Assembly: GCA_022925895.1 (NCBI GenBank) | Contig: JAKSYS010000243.1 | Span: forward strand, 1-64,000 | From: Fragilaria crotonensis | Lineage: Eukaryota; Bacillariophyta; Fragilariophyceae; Fragilariales; Fragilariaceae | Direction of reading: 5' to 3' | Length of the DNA stretch: 64,000 bases | Part shown: positions 34,391 through 44,383 of the stretch, piece by piece | How the letters are laid out: every line of letters starts with the position of its first letter | Numbering within the stretch: position 1 is the first letter of the stretch | Translations under genes and position numbers: made by a program | The notes under the pieces: generated by a model | What the model saw: the letters and a program-made list of their open reading frames with translations, nothing else | The model's database searches: none | What the model was told of the DNA's origin: nothing

Positions 34391-35222
34391 ATGGCGAGGG
34401 CGATTGCTTTCATTACAGGGATACTCCTTGCAACGATTCAAAGCTCGTTCGGTTTCTTTTCTCCGAAAAATGTTCCTCGAAATGGTCCAACGAAGCAAAT
34501 GGTCTCTGAGCTGCACATTCCAGGGTACGCCAAGACCAAGCTCCCCCTTCATTCATCCGGAACAAAGGGAAAGCCAGGTTAATGCCGATTCTTTACAAAC
34601 GAGATGTTACTCTGTAAGCGATTTTCATTCACTTATTCCCTTCCAGGACGGCCATTTGCTGCACAAGACACGTCAGCCCATCTTGACCGAAGACGAGTGC
34701 AACCGCATCATAGCGGAAGCTGAAGACCGAGCCCTCGAGATTCAATGGACGACAAACAGACACGGGAACTATCCGACCACTGACCTTCCTCTTGTTGAGC
34801 TGCCGTCGACCCTGGCATTCCTGCGAGTCGCGCTAGTCGAACGAATCTATCCACTCCTGACGGCACAATTCGGAAACTATTTACCGGACCCATCCAAACT
34901 GAGAGTGGCAGATGGGTTTGTGGTCAAATATGACGCTCAAGGTGGCCAGACGGAATTGAAACCTCATCGTGATGGGTCGGTACTCTCCTTTAACATTGCG
35001 CTCAACCCATCCACCGATTTCGACGGTGGTGGTACCTGGTTTGCCTCGTTGAACGAAGCCATTCGACTCGAACAGGGAGAATTGGTCAGCCACGCGTCAG
35101 GAATACTGCACGGAGGACATGGCATTACGCGAGGGAAGCGATACATTTTGGTGGCATTCGTAATATTGGAAGACTATTCAAGTTGGAGTATGCGATTCTA
35201 CAATCAAGTGCGAAATGAGTAA
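34391..35222 (+). CDS. 2-oxoglutarate/Fe(II) dioxygenase, prolyl-4-hydroxylase type
   Basis: Exon 1 starts at ATG 34391 and encodes a hydrophobic leader (AIAFITGILLATIQSSFGF). Its SSFGF end resembles the ASAF plastid cleavage site. The catalytic exon, in frame from 34647 or slightly earlier, carries the iron ligands H-R-D (HRDGSVLSF, codons at 34964-34973) and a distal His in SGILHGGHGITRGKR, with the 2-oxoglutarate-binding Arg ten residues later, plus the conserved GGGTWF strand. The product is about 250 residues. The intron between the exons is certain from the frame change, but its borders are not: the obvious donor (34577) and the CCTTCCAG acceptor (34646) disagree in phase. Such enzymes hydroxylate proline or lysine in proteins; the substrate is unknown. 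It ends 47 bp from the stop of the convergent gene. Confidence 0.82.
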
Positions 35223-35269
35223 CAGAAACGCACTCTTGACGATCATTCAGATACCGAGGTATCATTGCC

Positions 35270-36909
35270 TTACGGAATCTCTAGATTGAGATCGGCAAGT
35301 TTCACTTCTGTGCACCCGTCTTTCAAACTCTGGGTCAATGCTGCCACAATATTTTGACTTTGTACTGCAGCATAGGTAAATTCGTACCTGCCAAGCAAAG
35401 GCTTATTGTCCATTTCATCTTCCAGGTAGGCATTGGTCGACAATTCTGCGAATTTTCTCCACCCCGAGACTTCCTGGAGTGGACCCCCATCCACGTCGAT
35501 TGATTCACCTCGTTTCGCAATTTCCTCGTGCTGCTGCTGCTGTTGAGATTTATCAGAAGAGGGTTTTTCGTACAATCGAAAACATGCCAGACTATTACTA
35601 GCAAATGCAAAGTCACCCATGGAGGCAGCATGACTGTCTGAATGCACGTCCACGCTTTGTCGCGTCCCGGAGTACGTGACGTAACTACAGTCCATCGTCA
35701 AGAGAGCGTCCTGTCGAGAGAATGTAATGTGCAAGCGGGTAAGAACTTGTGACGACGGATTCAACCTTGAAGATAGAATGTGTCATACGTACCCCTTCGA
35801 ATTTGACTTGACAGATGCAGTGTAACGGGTTGCCATTGGCATCAAGTTCCACATTGGTGACTTGTGCCGTCAAAGCGTTACGCTTTGATCTCTGAAAGAC
35901 AAGCAGTCCCATTATAGCGCAGTAGCGACACAAGTCGTTGATGCAACCACTACTCTCATCAGATTCAAAGCCATAGAAACGAGTGACCTTGCTGTTGATG
36001 TCGAAGCACGTGTCGACGTTACGGATTTCACCAAATCGTTGTTCATGAAGAACGTAGGCCAGAAATTCACGCACTGCATAGTGATAAACGAACATGGTAG
36101 TGTTTTGCAAGTGTCTCTTACGTGAATGTGCCAAATTGACAAGGCGACAGTACTCGTCAACTGAAGTCGTGATCGGATCGTCCACTAAGACATGCTTGTC
36201 AGCTAGGAGTGCCCTCTCGATAACGTCAGCGTGGTTGCTAGAACATCAGGAATCGAGAACTGTTAGCGACTTGTGCGAGCGCATTATCGTGTCAAGGAGG
36301 TGAGTGAACAACTTACTCAGCTGCGCCTGAAATGTACACCCCATCTACCATGGGATTGTTCAGTAGCATGTCCAGGTCAACAACCCGAGGAACCGCATCG
36401 ACTCGGTGTTTGATGCACCATTCCTCGACATTCACATTCTCAGGGTGCAGAAATGTCAGGGCCACTGCGCAGCATGAGGACGCGGGATTGGAGAGTGCCA
36501 ACACATGATCCCCCGGCCCATCATTCCTTCCGACCACGATTCCAATCCTGAAGTTGGTATGCGTGAATGGACTCCACTTGACGCCTTGACGACGGCAGGT
36601 GGCGACGTCTGAGATTGTTTCGTGCGCCAGCAGACTGCTTGTATTATTTGTCATTTGCATGTTTACACCTGGCGTCATGCTTTTCTGTGTGTGTGCTTGT
36701 GATTTTTCTTGTGGTTCGTTTCGGCTCAAAGCGTTAATTTGTGAGTGCAACTGCACCTGGATCTTGTTTTCAGTTTTCAGCGAGAGCCACAACCGGAACT
36801 CGTCCGTTTGGCAGTCGTTTCGCAGAACCTCGTCGAGTTGAATGGCGGGCAGTGGGGCATGTGCGGAGTGGAGCTCGGGTTCTCGAAGCGAACTTCAAGC
36901 GGTAGCCAT
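35270..36909 (-). CDS. Divergent Gfo/Idh/MocA-type oxidoreductase-like protein, start interrupted by TGA
   Basis: Three exons (36317-36909, 35793-36237, 35270-35710) join in phase through GT-AG introns of 79 and 82 nt and would encode about 492 residues. The block VDGVYISGAADNHADVIERALLADKHVLVDDP has the layout of the Gfo/Idh/MocA N-terminal domain, followed by the long C-terminal alpha/beta part with a Gln-rich insert. Two hallmarks are changed. The Gly-rich GxGxxG dinucleotide loop is not recognisable (IGIVVGRNDGPG stands in its place), and the EKP motif with the catalytic Lys reads DDP. In-frame from the only upstream ATG (36909) the fifth codon is TGA (36895-36897). Without it no ATG precedes the conserved region for ~85 codons. 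It could be a pseudo-enzyme or a recent pseudogene, or the true first exon lies elsewhere. Confidence 0.65.
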
Positions 36910-37866
36910 GGTTTCTGGTGATCGAATGAAAGAGTGACACCTGGTTTCAATTTTCCGATGCCGATGATGGCACGTACTCGGAGTATTATATAGTACTAAG
37001 AGCAACCCTGTGCTTTCCTCTCAAGATGACAAATTGAAGTGTTCGTTGGACGATGACTCGCATTCTGCACACACAGAAGCCTCATACAGCCCGGTTCGCA
37101 ATTTCGCATCTATCCGAATCGTGGATGCGAAATCCGAAGCGGAACCCTTCGCATTCGACATTTCTACCGTCTGTACTCTGTACGGCCCTAGCGCACATCA
37201 GATGTCCGATTAGCTGCAACTCGGACTACTCGTACCGGTAGATGTGCGTACGAGTACTTGGCAGCGTGTACTCGTAGTCTACTACATTTAACTTCGTGCT
37301 TGATTGCATAACACTATGATATGATAATAATATATATAGAATGCAGCAATGCAACTGATGACGAGTCAAAGTAGAGTGCCAGTCTATCGGATTTCAACAT
37401 ATGTGCTAGTCTACTTGTACCAGAGTACCGGTGACCGGTGATCCAAGTTCGAGTGTTCAGTACTGCACACGACGAGACTACCGTAGACTTCATGCTGCAT
37501 ACACCGAGTAGAAATAATGCTGTTGTAATACTTGTGGTATGTAGTAAACTTGAACTGGTAGATGAACTGCCAGAACGTTGCTGGGTTGTGGGTTCAGTGC
37601 TCGAGGAGCCTTGCACTCGGAACTGCGGTGGCCAAGGGTCTTAGGTCCAAGTATCATCCGGAAAGGACATCCCCGACAATCCAGAATGCTTCCCGTATGT
37701 CACATTCATTACCAGGGAGCGGTGCGTTTCAGGACAATCTGGAAGCCTGAGGGCTAAGGTGATGTTGATCCTTCGAGGTAGTCCGCGCTGCTGATTCTTG
37801 ATGCATTGCTAGCAGTCCCTTGTTTACATAAACGATGGACTCTCTGCTTACGTCACTTCCCCGACA
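36910..37866. other. Spacer upstream of the oxidoreductase-like gene
   Basis: No gene supported. The only larger frames (about 60-100 codons) show no domain. It includes GTAC/ACCGG-rich stretches (37228-37262 and 37415-37450). Confidence 0.5.
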
Positions 37867-39048
37867 TTATCCCAAACCCTTGCCCGACAAGAGTGCCTTG
37901 GCATCTAGATTTGCATTGGGCACGGTATTCATGGCCTGAGTGGGTGGCTTGCGACCTCGTCCCTTCTTTCGCGGCGTCATGGTCGTGCTGGTGCTAGTAT
38001 TCGTCGCGGCGGCAGAGTGTTCCTCCCCAAAATCCTGCTCCACAGCCCGGGCTTCTCGCTGCCTGATTTTCTGATTTTGCAAGTACGCTCGTACTTGTGC
38101 CTCTGTTCGAGATTTCATTCTTTGACTGATATCGTAGTCGCCAAGTCCCTGATCCAACAATACTTGGCATTGGTGCTTTTCGGCTTCCGTCCATGCCACG
38201 GTCGATTTGGAGGTCGATGATAATGGTGGTGGAGTCGGTGTGTCGGAATGAATTTTCCGACCAGTCTTTTGATGGTGCAATTCCATTGCGACACGGGCCA
38301 AATGCTCCATCATGGTTGAATCTAATTCAATATGAGATGGCAAATATTTGGATAATTCCGCGGCAGCAGTTGTTGTCGTCGTCGCATTGGGCGTTCGTTG
38401 AGCGGCATCCGTCATTGTCAATGGTGTAGTCGCTGCTGTTGCTGGTAATGTTCCACCAGCCGCGGTGGCGCTAGAGGGAGTTCCTGCTGCTGATGATGCA
38501 GTTGTGGTTGTTGCACTGCCGTCAGGACTGTCGGGAGGAATCGCAGGGGTAACGTCGATAACTGTGGCTCGATCAAATCTCTTTCCCAATCCTACGAGGC
38601 GTGCGTGTAGAAGAAGTTGATAGGCAGATGCCATTTTGAGTCGTCCCAAGGATTGCGCTTCACTCGCCGCCTGTAACAAATCCTCCGCTTCGCCCAATAC
38701 GGCATCGTAGACATTCACGTGTTTCTTGGCAGTGTCTGTCGTTGTTGTTAATGTCGATCGATTGTCGGATGGCTTGACTCTCTTCGATCTTGGTTTCTTG
38801 GTTCCTGGTAGAGCTCTCTTGGCGGATGAATGCGGATGTGTAGGAGGTAGCTGCTGTTTTTGTTGTTTTAGTGACGTGACCGGAGCTTTAGTCGGTTTGG
38901 GAGGTGGCGGCGGCAAACTCCCACCGCCATTACCTCGTTCCATTGTACCTGCACCGGTAGACACTGGCGTGGGACCTGTTCGCGACGGTGATGCAGCTAT
39001 CGACGAGTGGCAGGATGGTACTGTGGGGACAGAGGGAGGAGTTACCAT
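37867..39048 (-). CDS. SANT/Myb-type DNA-binding protein
   Basis: This is an intronless gene of 393 residues. A single Myb/SANT repeat lies near the C-terminus (about residues 285-330), with WTEAEKHQCQVLLDQGLGDYD as helices 1-2 and SRTEAQVRAYLQN as the recognition helix. A KKGRGRKPP motif of AT-hook type follows. The N-terminal half is low complexity (Pro, Thr, Ala) with basic nuclear-signal-like clusters (KKPRSKRVK). A conserved-looking helix (EAQSLGRLKMASAYQLLLHARLV) sits near residues 125-160. A nuclear transcription or chromatin factor is inferred. The target genes are unknown. It is divergent from the folate transporter gene, the two start codons being 562 bp apart. Confidence 0.75.
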   Translation of the reverse strand: MVTPPSVPTVPSCHSSIAASPSRTGPTPVSTGAGTMERGNGGGSLPPPPPKPTKAPVTSLKQQKQQLPPTHPHSSAKRALPGTKKPRSKRVKPSDNRSTLTTTTDTAKKHVNVYDAVLGEAEDLLQAASEAQSLGRLKMASAYQLLLHARLVGLGKRFDRATVIDVTPAIPPDSPDGSATTTTASSAAGTPSSATAAGGTLPATAATTPLTMTDAAQRTPNATTTTTAAAELSKYLPSHIELDSTMMEHLARVAMELHHQKTGRKIHSDTPTPPPLSSTSKSTVAWTEAEKHQCQVLLDQGLGDYDISQRMKSRTEAQVRAYLQNQKIRQREARAVEQDFGEEHSAAATNTSTSTTMTPRKKGRGRKPPTQAMNTVPNANLDAKALLSGKGLG

Positions 39049-39610
39049 GATGGATTACGATCGTTCTCAGACTTGTGTCGTCGTTCATGTTTATGTTGCC
39101 CGTTGCCTTTTGTTGTGTATTAGTCGTTCCAGTACTTTATTTAACTGCCGTATTCACACAACTTCTGTAGTAGGAGGTACGGGGGTACTATACAGTGTAC
39201 ATTACTGGAACTGAATTCGCAAAACGGTATGAATACCAGGTACTGTACGACTTATTCAACATATTGCAAAACTGCTCAAATGACGTATGCAGTTTGCATA
39301 CTGGAGTTCTGTGACAGTTGAAATTGAAACAGTATTTTCGCAATACCGGTAGCTCAGTGCCCCGACGATAGTATCTGAGGGTGGTTCCTATCGAAAAAAT
39401 CTTCATCCATTTTAGGGAATTTCATCCGACACGTCAGCAAATGTCGCAGTTTTCGGAACCCGGAGATTCCTTTTCGATGAGACAGCAGATATGGTGTACA
39501 GTGTTGTATCATACAGTACGGCACGAAACAAGAACAGCCGACCGCATTGATGAAAAGATGATTCACACAATTCTCAGAATACACACATCAATCTACGATC
39601 ATTCCGAACG
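39049..39610. promoter_or_regulatory. Divergent promoter region between the SANT/Myb gene and the folate transporter gene
   Basis: 562 bp separate the two start codons. There is no obvious TATA box or shared motif. The middle holds GTAC-rich words (39230-39250 and 39340-39360). Both genes must be driven from here, but no site can be assigned by eye. Confidence 0.45.
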
Positions 39611-41365
39611 ATGAGCTCGTGCGTTACGAGAACGAGCTGCAGGCGACACGTCAAATGCGTCAAAAGCGTCACATGTAATGTCGGTCTAATTGTAAGATTT
39701 GCCATTCTCAGCGTTTGTTTGACAATTTCGGCTGCGTTTTCAGGTCCCTTCTCTCCTCGTGGAACAAGTTGTTGTGCCACGAAGTTTAAACTCTCGTCAA
39801 CCGCGTTATCCTTGTTACAACACCCAACAACTATAATACGTAATGGTTGTCGCAGTGGAAGAACAATATCGTCAAGATCACCCTTATTCTCATTGGAAAC
39901 GCGAGATGATGCCGAAGCAATCGATTCTCGTACTCTCGAGACCATGCAGGTGCAACTGGCGCTGACGAATGCGACCATGACATCCACATTGAACTTTAAT
40001 ATTGATGATTTGTTAACGACGAGATCCACCATCGATTCTAAATCAATTGAAAACGTTGGTTCGAAAATCCTAATGGGCATTCAACCAACACCAGAAATCA
40101 TTGCCATTATGACCATTTACTTTGTTGAGGGCGCACTGGGATTGGCTCGTCTTGCACAGACCTTTCTGTTAAAGGATGAATTGCACTTAGGACCTGCGGA
40201 ACTATCAGCACTGACAGGAGTATTTGCTCTCCCTTGGACCATCAAACCCTTGTACGGATTTCTATCTGATGGCTTTCCACTCTTTGGGTATCGTCGTCGA
40301 TCCTATCTCATCCTATGCGGGATTCTCGGTTGTCTCTCCTACCTAGCCCTGGGATTCGATTTCGCCGGTGCTGTGAGCGACGAATGGACCCTGACAGCAA
40401 CCGTCGTTTCCCTTCTTCTCAGCAGTGCCTGTGTTGCCTTTTGTGACGTCGTGGCCGATGGCATCGTGGTACAACAGACCCGTGATTCGGACGACCCGCA
40501 AGTCGCCGGCGGTCTGCAATCGCTCTGCTGGGGCAGCGCCTCTATCGGCGGTCTCTTATCGGCATATTTTTCGGGATCTCTCTTGACCATTATGACGCCG
40601 CGGCATGTTTTTGGACTGACGGCTATTCTCCCCTTCCTTGTCACATTGATCGCCTTCAGCATTGACGAACCTCCGACGGACGAGACGACCGACATGAATA
40701 TGGCGCGACAAGCGCAAGACTTGTGGGCTGCCATTCGACAACCATCTATTTGGAAGCCAGCGCTTTTCCTCTTTCTCTGGCAATCGACTCCCACGTCTGA
40801 CGGTGCCTTCTTGTATTTCATGACCAACGATTTGGGAATGGGACCTGAATTCCTCGGCAGAGTGCGACTCGTGACCGCTGCGGCGAGTCTCCTCGGCGTC
40901 TGGGTCTACCAAACGTTCTTGAGGACTGTCTCCATCAAAAAGATATTACTCTGGTCGTCTATCATCTCGACACCCCTCGGCTTATCCTCGCTGCTACTTA
41001 TTTCCCACACGAACCGAGCCCTCGGAATCCCGGACGGCGCGTTTGTTTTTGGTGACGACGTTGCGTTGGCAATTCTCGGTCAAGTTGCTTTTTTGCCCAC
41101 ACTAGTGTTGGCCGCGAAGCTTTGCCCACCCGGTGTTGAAGCGGTTCTCTTTGCCACATTAATGAGCATTTTCAATGGCGCATCTACGGTCGGGACCGAA
41201 GTCGGGGCCGCCCTCACCAAGGTCATGGGAGTGACGGAGGACAATTTTGATAATTTGGGAATGCTCACCATTGTTTGTAACCTATCGTCGTTGTATCCAT
41301 TGATCTTCATCGGGTGGCTCGATGGAGTTGGGGATGTGTCTGAAGAAGATCTCGACGACAAGTAA
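39611..41365 (+). CDS. Folate-biopterin transporter (FBT/BT1 family), probably plastid
   Basis: This is an intronless gene of 584 residues. The first ~170 residues hold a hydrophobic leader ending in ISAAFSGPFSP, an ASAF-like signal/transit junction, then a Ser/Thr-rich stretch. The transporter core starts near residue 165 (TIYFVEGALGLARLAQTFLLKDELHLGPAEL) with the family motif PWTIKPLYGFLSDGFPLFGYRRRSYL. It continues with about 12 membrane helices, including DVVADGIVVQQTR and LCPPGVEAVLFATLMS. BT1 family proteins move folates and pterins, and plastid-envelope members are known in plants and cyanobacteria. Placement at the plastid envelope is inferred from the leader. It ends 412 bp from the stop of the convergent Rieske gene. 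Confidence 0.9.
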   Translation: MSSCVTRTSCRRHVKCVKSVTCNVGLIVRFAILSVCLTISAAFSGPFSPRGTSCCATKFKLSSTALSLLQHPTTIIRNGCRSGRTISSRSPLFSLETRDDAEAIDSRTLETMQVQLALTNATMTSTLNFNIDDLLTTRSTIDSKSIENVGSKILMGIQPTPEIIAIMTIYFVEGALGLARLAQTFLLKDELHLGPAELSALTGVFALPWTIKPLYGFLSDGFPLFGYRRRSYLILCGILGCLSYLALGFDFAGAVSDEWTLTATVVSLLLSSACVAFCDVVADGIVVQQTRDSDDPQVAGGLQSLCWGSASIGGLLSAYFSGSLLTIMTPRHVFGLTAILPFLVTLIAFSIDEPPTDETTDMNMARQAQDLWAAIRQPSIWKPALFLFLWQSTPTSDGAFLYFMTNDLGMGPEFLGRVRLVTAAASLLGVWVYQTFLRTVSIKKILLWSSIISTPLGLSSLLLISHTNRALGIPDGAFVFGDDVALAILGQVAFLPTLVLAAKLCPPGVEAVLFATLMSIFNGASTVGTEVGAALTKVMGVTEDNFDNLGMLTIVCNLSSLYPLIFIGWLDGVGDVSEEDLDDK

Positions 41366-41777
41366 CATTTTCAAGGCGGTTGTTCTGTTGCTACATTCAT
41401 ATAGAACAATTATTATCACCATGACAAAGTCATGGATAAATTGTGCTGATGACTAGTACTCACCCTCTGAAAAAATATGTCACTCTCAGAAACCAATTTT
41501 GCGCACTGTCTAAGTTGTGTTCTTGAACCAATCTTGCTAAGACGTAGGGACTACTGTTGTCATTCTTGCGGAACGAATGTGTTGGTAAATAATTCTGAAA
41601 TTATAGCTATAGCTCTATGGGATTTCACATGACAATGGGATTCGAGTTTCTCGATACCTCATTTTGTTTCATAGCAGTGTTTGGTACCTGCGAGTGGTAA
41701 GTGTTGGTGGATGGCGGGATGTGGAAGGTGCCTGTGACGCGATCACTTCCTTTCATCCATCGGTACGAATCTGTCGT

Positions 41778-43241
41778 CTATTCGGTTCGTTTCTTGCCTT
41801 CATTCTTGCTGTCCTTGATATCACGACTATCGTCGTCAAAATCTGAGAGGCGAGAATTCAGCTTGATTTCAATATTCTTCCCTCGTATCCGAATATCAAA
41901 CACAGCCACCGACGACTTGGCCTTGATGGCACCCAACATGTTTCCCAAAATAGGTGGATATGGGCACCATTCACCATTGACTTGACCAGTTTCCAGTGCA
42001 AACGCTGTCTTATGTAATGGACACACGATGCAGTCTTCCGAAGACAATCCGTCCTTAGTCGGTCGACGTTCCATCATGCCAGTCTCCAGGGGTGTTCCCA
42101 AGTGGGAGCAGGAATTGGCAATGCAGTAAATCTTCTTCCCATCACGGGTGGCCACCACCAACAGATCAACTCCTGCCACTCGAATTGGCTTAACTTCGCC
42201 GGGATCGATGCGGCTCTTGGGGAATGCCACGACCCATTCTTCATCCTTTTCGCCAAACCAGTCATTGGACACTAAGCCCGACACGAATCGTTGTGCTCCC
42301 CGGAATGGATTGTTGATACCAAATGTGAAGGGTGATGAGGATTTCTCAGTCGAGTCGTCCGAAATAGTTTTTGTCTCATTCTTACTACTCGACCGTGATG
42401 AAGAAAATAATGCTTGAGGAACGGATAGTATGTCCTTGTTCGTCCGATTCTCCTTCTTCGCCGGAAGGTCTTTCTGTATCGATGTTTCGTTTCCCCTGCG
42501 AAAAAATTGGAAAATATTTGGGAATCCATTGTTGCCATCCTGCGATTCCTTTCCAGCCACCTTGAGCACCAGCTTTTGTTGTTTTTGGTACACCTCTCCT
42601 TGTTCCTTGATCCTGGTAATTTTCTCTTCCAACCGTTGTTTGGCTACTGCCAGTGCTTCCTTCTTGTTCTTCTCCTTGGTCGAAGCCTCTTCCTTGGCCA
42701 ATTCCTTCAATGCCTGTTGGAATCGTTCCTGTTTCTTTCGAGTCACAGCCAGTCGATCCCTGAGTTCTCCGAGTCGCCGTTCTTCCTCTTGGGGCGACAT
42801 GCGCGTTCCCGATTGCAACATTTCATTGAGGAACTCCGTATCCTTGGCGGCATTGACCCGCTTTCGTAACTCATCGACAGTCTCAAAGACACCCGCAACA
42901 AGATTCGTCGTGGATTCTTCCAGTGCCTCGTCGAGTTCCATTTTGTCATTTTCGTCGTCGTCCTTTGAAAAGAATGGCATAAAGTTGGCAGTCAGAGTCG
43001 TTGTGCTCGTGGTGATTGTAAAACTACGACTCGGACGATTTTCGAGTGTCGTTCTGAACGGCGTCGTCGAAAAGGCATTCACAGGGAGAGTGATCAATGC
43101 CAACAAGACGACCAGATTCTTGGAAATCCACACAAGTCGAAGCTGTCGTTGTTGTTCCGTCCAACAATTGAAACGAATGCAACTATCGGCATTCAGTCTC
43201 CTCCTTCGAATCATCGTACTCATGTCCAGCGATAAGGACAT
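41778..43241 (-). CDS. Rieske [2Fe-2S] domain protein with coiled coil, probably plastid
   Basis: The protein is 487 residues from the ATG at 43241. A hydrophobic segment (NLVVLLALITLPVNAF) ending in VNAFSTTPF resembles a diatom plastid leader preceded by a basic stretch. Residues about 90-230 are Lys/Glu-rich and heptad-like, so probably a long coiled coil. The Rieske domain near the C-terminus has both cluster motifs, CSHLGTPLETG (C-x-H) and CPLHKTAFALETG (C-x2-H), and a PYPPILGN segment resembling the third Rieske loop. No oxygenase catalytic domain follows, so it is a stand-alone electron-transfer or regulatory Rieske protein. The coiled-coil fusion is not a standard family architecture that I recognise. 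Confidence 0.82.
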   Translation of the reverse strand: MSLSLDMSTMIRRRRLNADSCIRFNCWTEQQRQLRLVWISKNLVVLLALITLPVNAFSTTPFRTTLENRPSRSFTITTSTTTLTANFMPFFSKDDDENDKMELDEALEESTTNLVAGVFETVDELRKRVNAAKDTEFLNEMLQSGTRMSPQEEERRLGELRDRLAVTRKKQERFQQALKELAKEEASTKEKNKKEALAVAKQRLEEKITRIKEQGEVYQKQQKLVLKVAGKESQDGNNGFPNIFQFFRRGNETSIQKDLPAKKENRTNKDILSVPQALFSSSRSSSKNETKTISDDSTEKSSSPFTFGINNPFRGAQRFVSGLVSNDWFGEKDEEWVVAFPKSRIDPGEVKPIRVAGVDLLVVATRDGKKIYCIANSCSHLGTPLETGMMERRPTKDGLSSEDCIVCPLHKTAFALETGQVNGEWCPYPPILGNMLGAIKAKSSVAVFDIRIRGKNIEIKLNSRLSDFDDDSRDIKDSKNEGKKRTE

Positions 43242-43505
43242 TTGTAGTGTAATAACTAATATCAACTATACTGGCAGCAGACTCTTGTGAGATGGGAAGC
43301 GATATCAATAGAGGCAAGTTCCTGCATTCAGCTGGACATGCCCTGTTCAATTCATGCCACCATTGATGGTTGTGTCCATCGTATCCATGAACACATTACA
43401 TGCCCATAGACTTCCCACACGAGTCGTACGTTAGTGCCCCTGCACGATGTCTCCGGTACAGCCCGATCTGCAACGCGGAACAAGTACGTGAGTCTTGGAT
43501 CCGCA

Positions 43506-43574
43506 TACTGTGTACTGTGTACTGTGTACTGTTCACTGTGTACTGTGCATTGTGCACTGCGCACTGTGCACTGA
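43506..43574. repeat. Heptanucleotide array, unit TACTGTG
   Basis: There are about 9.9 copies of a 7-base unit (TACTGTG, drifting to CACTGTG and CATTGTG). The reverse complement contains ACAGTAC, related to the units of the arrays at 5182 and 57208. Confidence 0.9.
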
Positions 43575-43848
43575 CTTGTATCTCGTATCCCATGTCCCCT
43601 ACTACCTTGGTAGTCTTTGATTGATTCTTGTCAGCAAAGCGGAGCCTGCAGCATGTTAAGCCCATGGAACTCAACTCCCAATGTAGAATATCTCGGTAGC
43701 TTACCTTGCAATACAGCTGGCTCTTTTTAGGGAAGCAACATTGACTGGTGATCCAGCATCATTGACGCCTGGGCATTCCCTACGGACTACGGAGTCTTAA
43801 CATACCCATCGCCATCATGAACTAGCTGAAACCGCCAACACCTAGTAT

Positions 43849-44169
43849 CAGAGACGGGAATTTCTGAAAACATCAAACCCATGGGTACCCACGTAAAGCT
43901 ACGTTCACGGAAGTACCAGCCCAAACCCACCCAGAACCCATACGATCTACCAAGACCTACCCAAACCCACCCAAACCCAGTAGGGAGTACTGGAGTACAT
44001 GGTTCTACTACTACCGGTAGCAAACATCTACTGTCATTTTTTGCTATGATTTGCCGGCCCACCCAGACCCACCCATGAAATCCTGAGCTCACCCAAAACC
44101 CACCCTTAACCCAATGGGTTTGGGTGGGCCGTGGGTTTGGGTGGGCTGGGTTTGAAATTCCCGTCTCTG
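43849..44169. mobile_element. hAT-type MITE, 321 bp, with 8-bp target duplication
   Basis: The ends are 16-bp perfect inverted repeats (CAGAGACGGGAATTTC at 43849-43864 and its complement ending at 44169), flanked by the identical octamer CCTAGTAT at 43841-43848 and 44170-44177. CAGAG ends with an 8-bp duplication are typical of hAT elements. The interior has no coding frame and is packed with C-rich ACCCACCC/AACCC words on the left and their complements (GGGTTTGGGTGGG) near the right end. The interior can therefore fold on itself. A CTACCGGTAG palindrome sits inside at 44011-44020. Confidence 0.92.
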
Positions 44170-44383
44170 CCTAGTATGCTGCGATGCAGAGAAATGGGAA
44201 ACAGGAAGTCAGCGCAACAACTACTCAAGATTCAAGTCATTATGCACGTCAAGGTTGAATTGCTAGCTTCCACGGAATTTCTAGCTAGATTTGGAGTAGT
44301 GGGTAATCAGGTGCGGAGTACAAAGGAAACGCCCAAGCAGATCGCCGAAATGGCAAAAGTATAACGCAGCACCATAGTAATAC

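Noticed and set aside
42430-43290. Plus-strand Ser/Phe-rich frame of 286 codons
   Set aside because: Antisense of the coiled-coil part of the Rieske protein, which has clear domain support.
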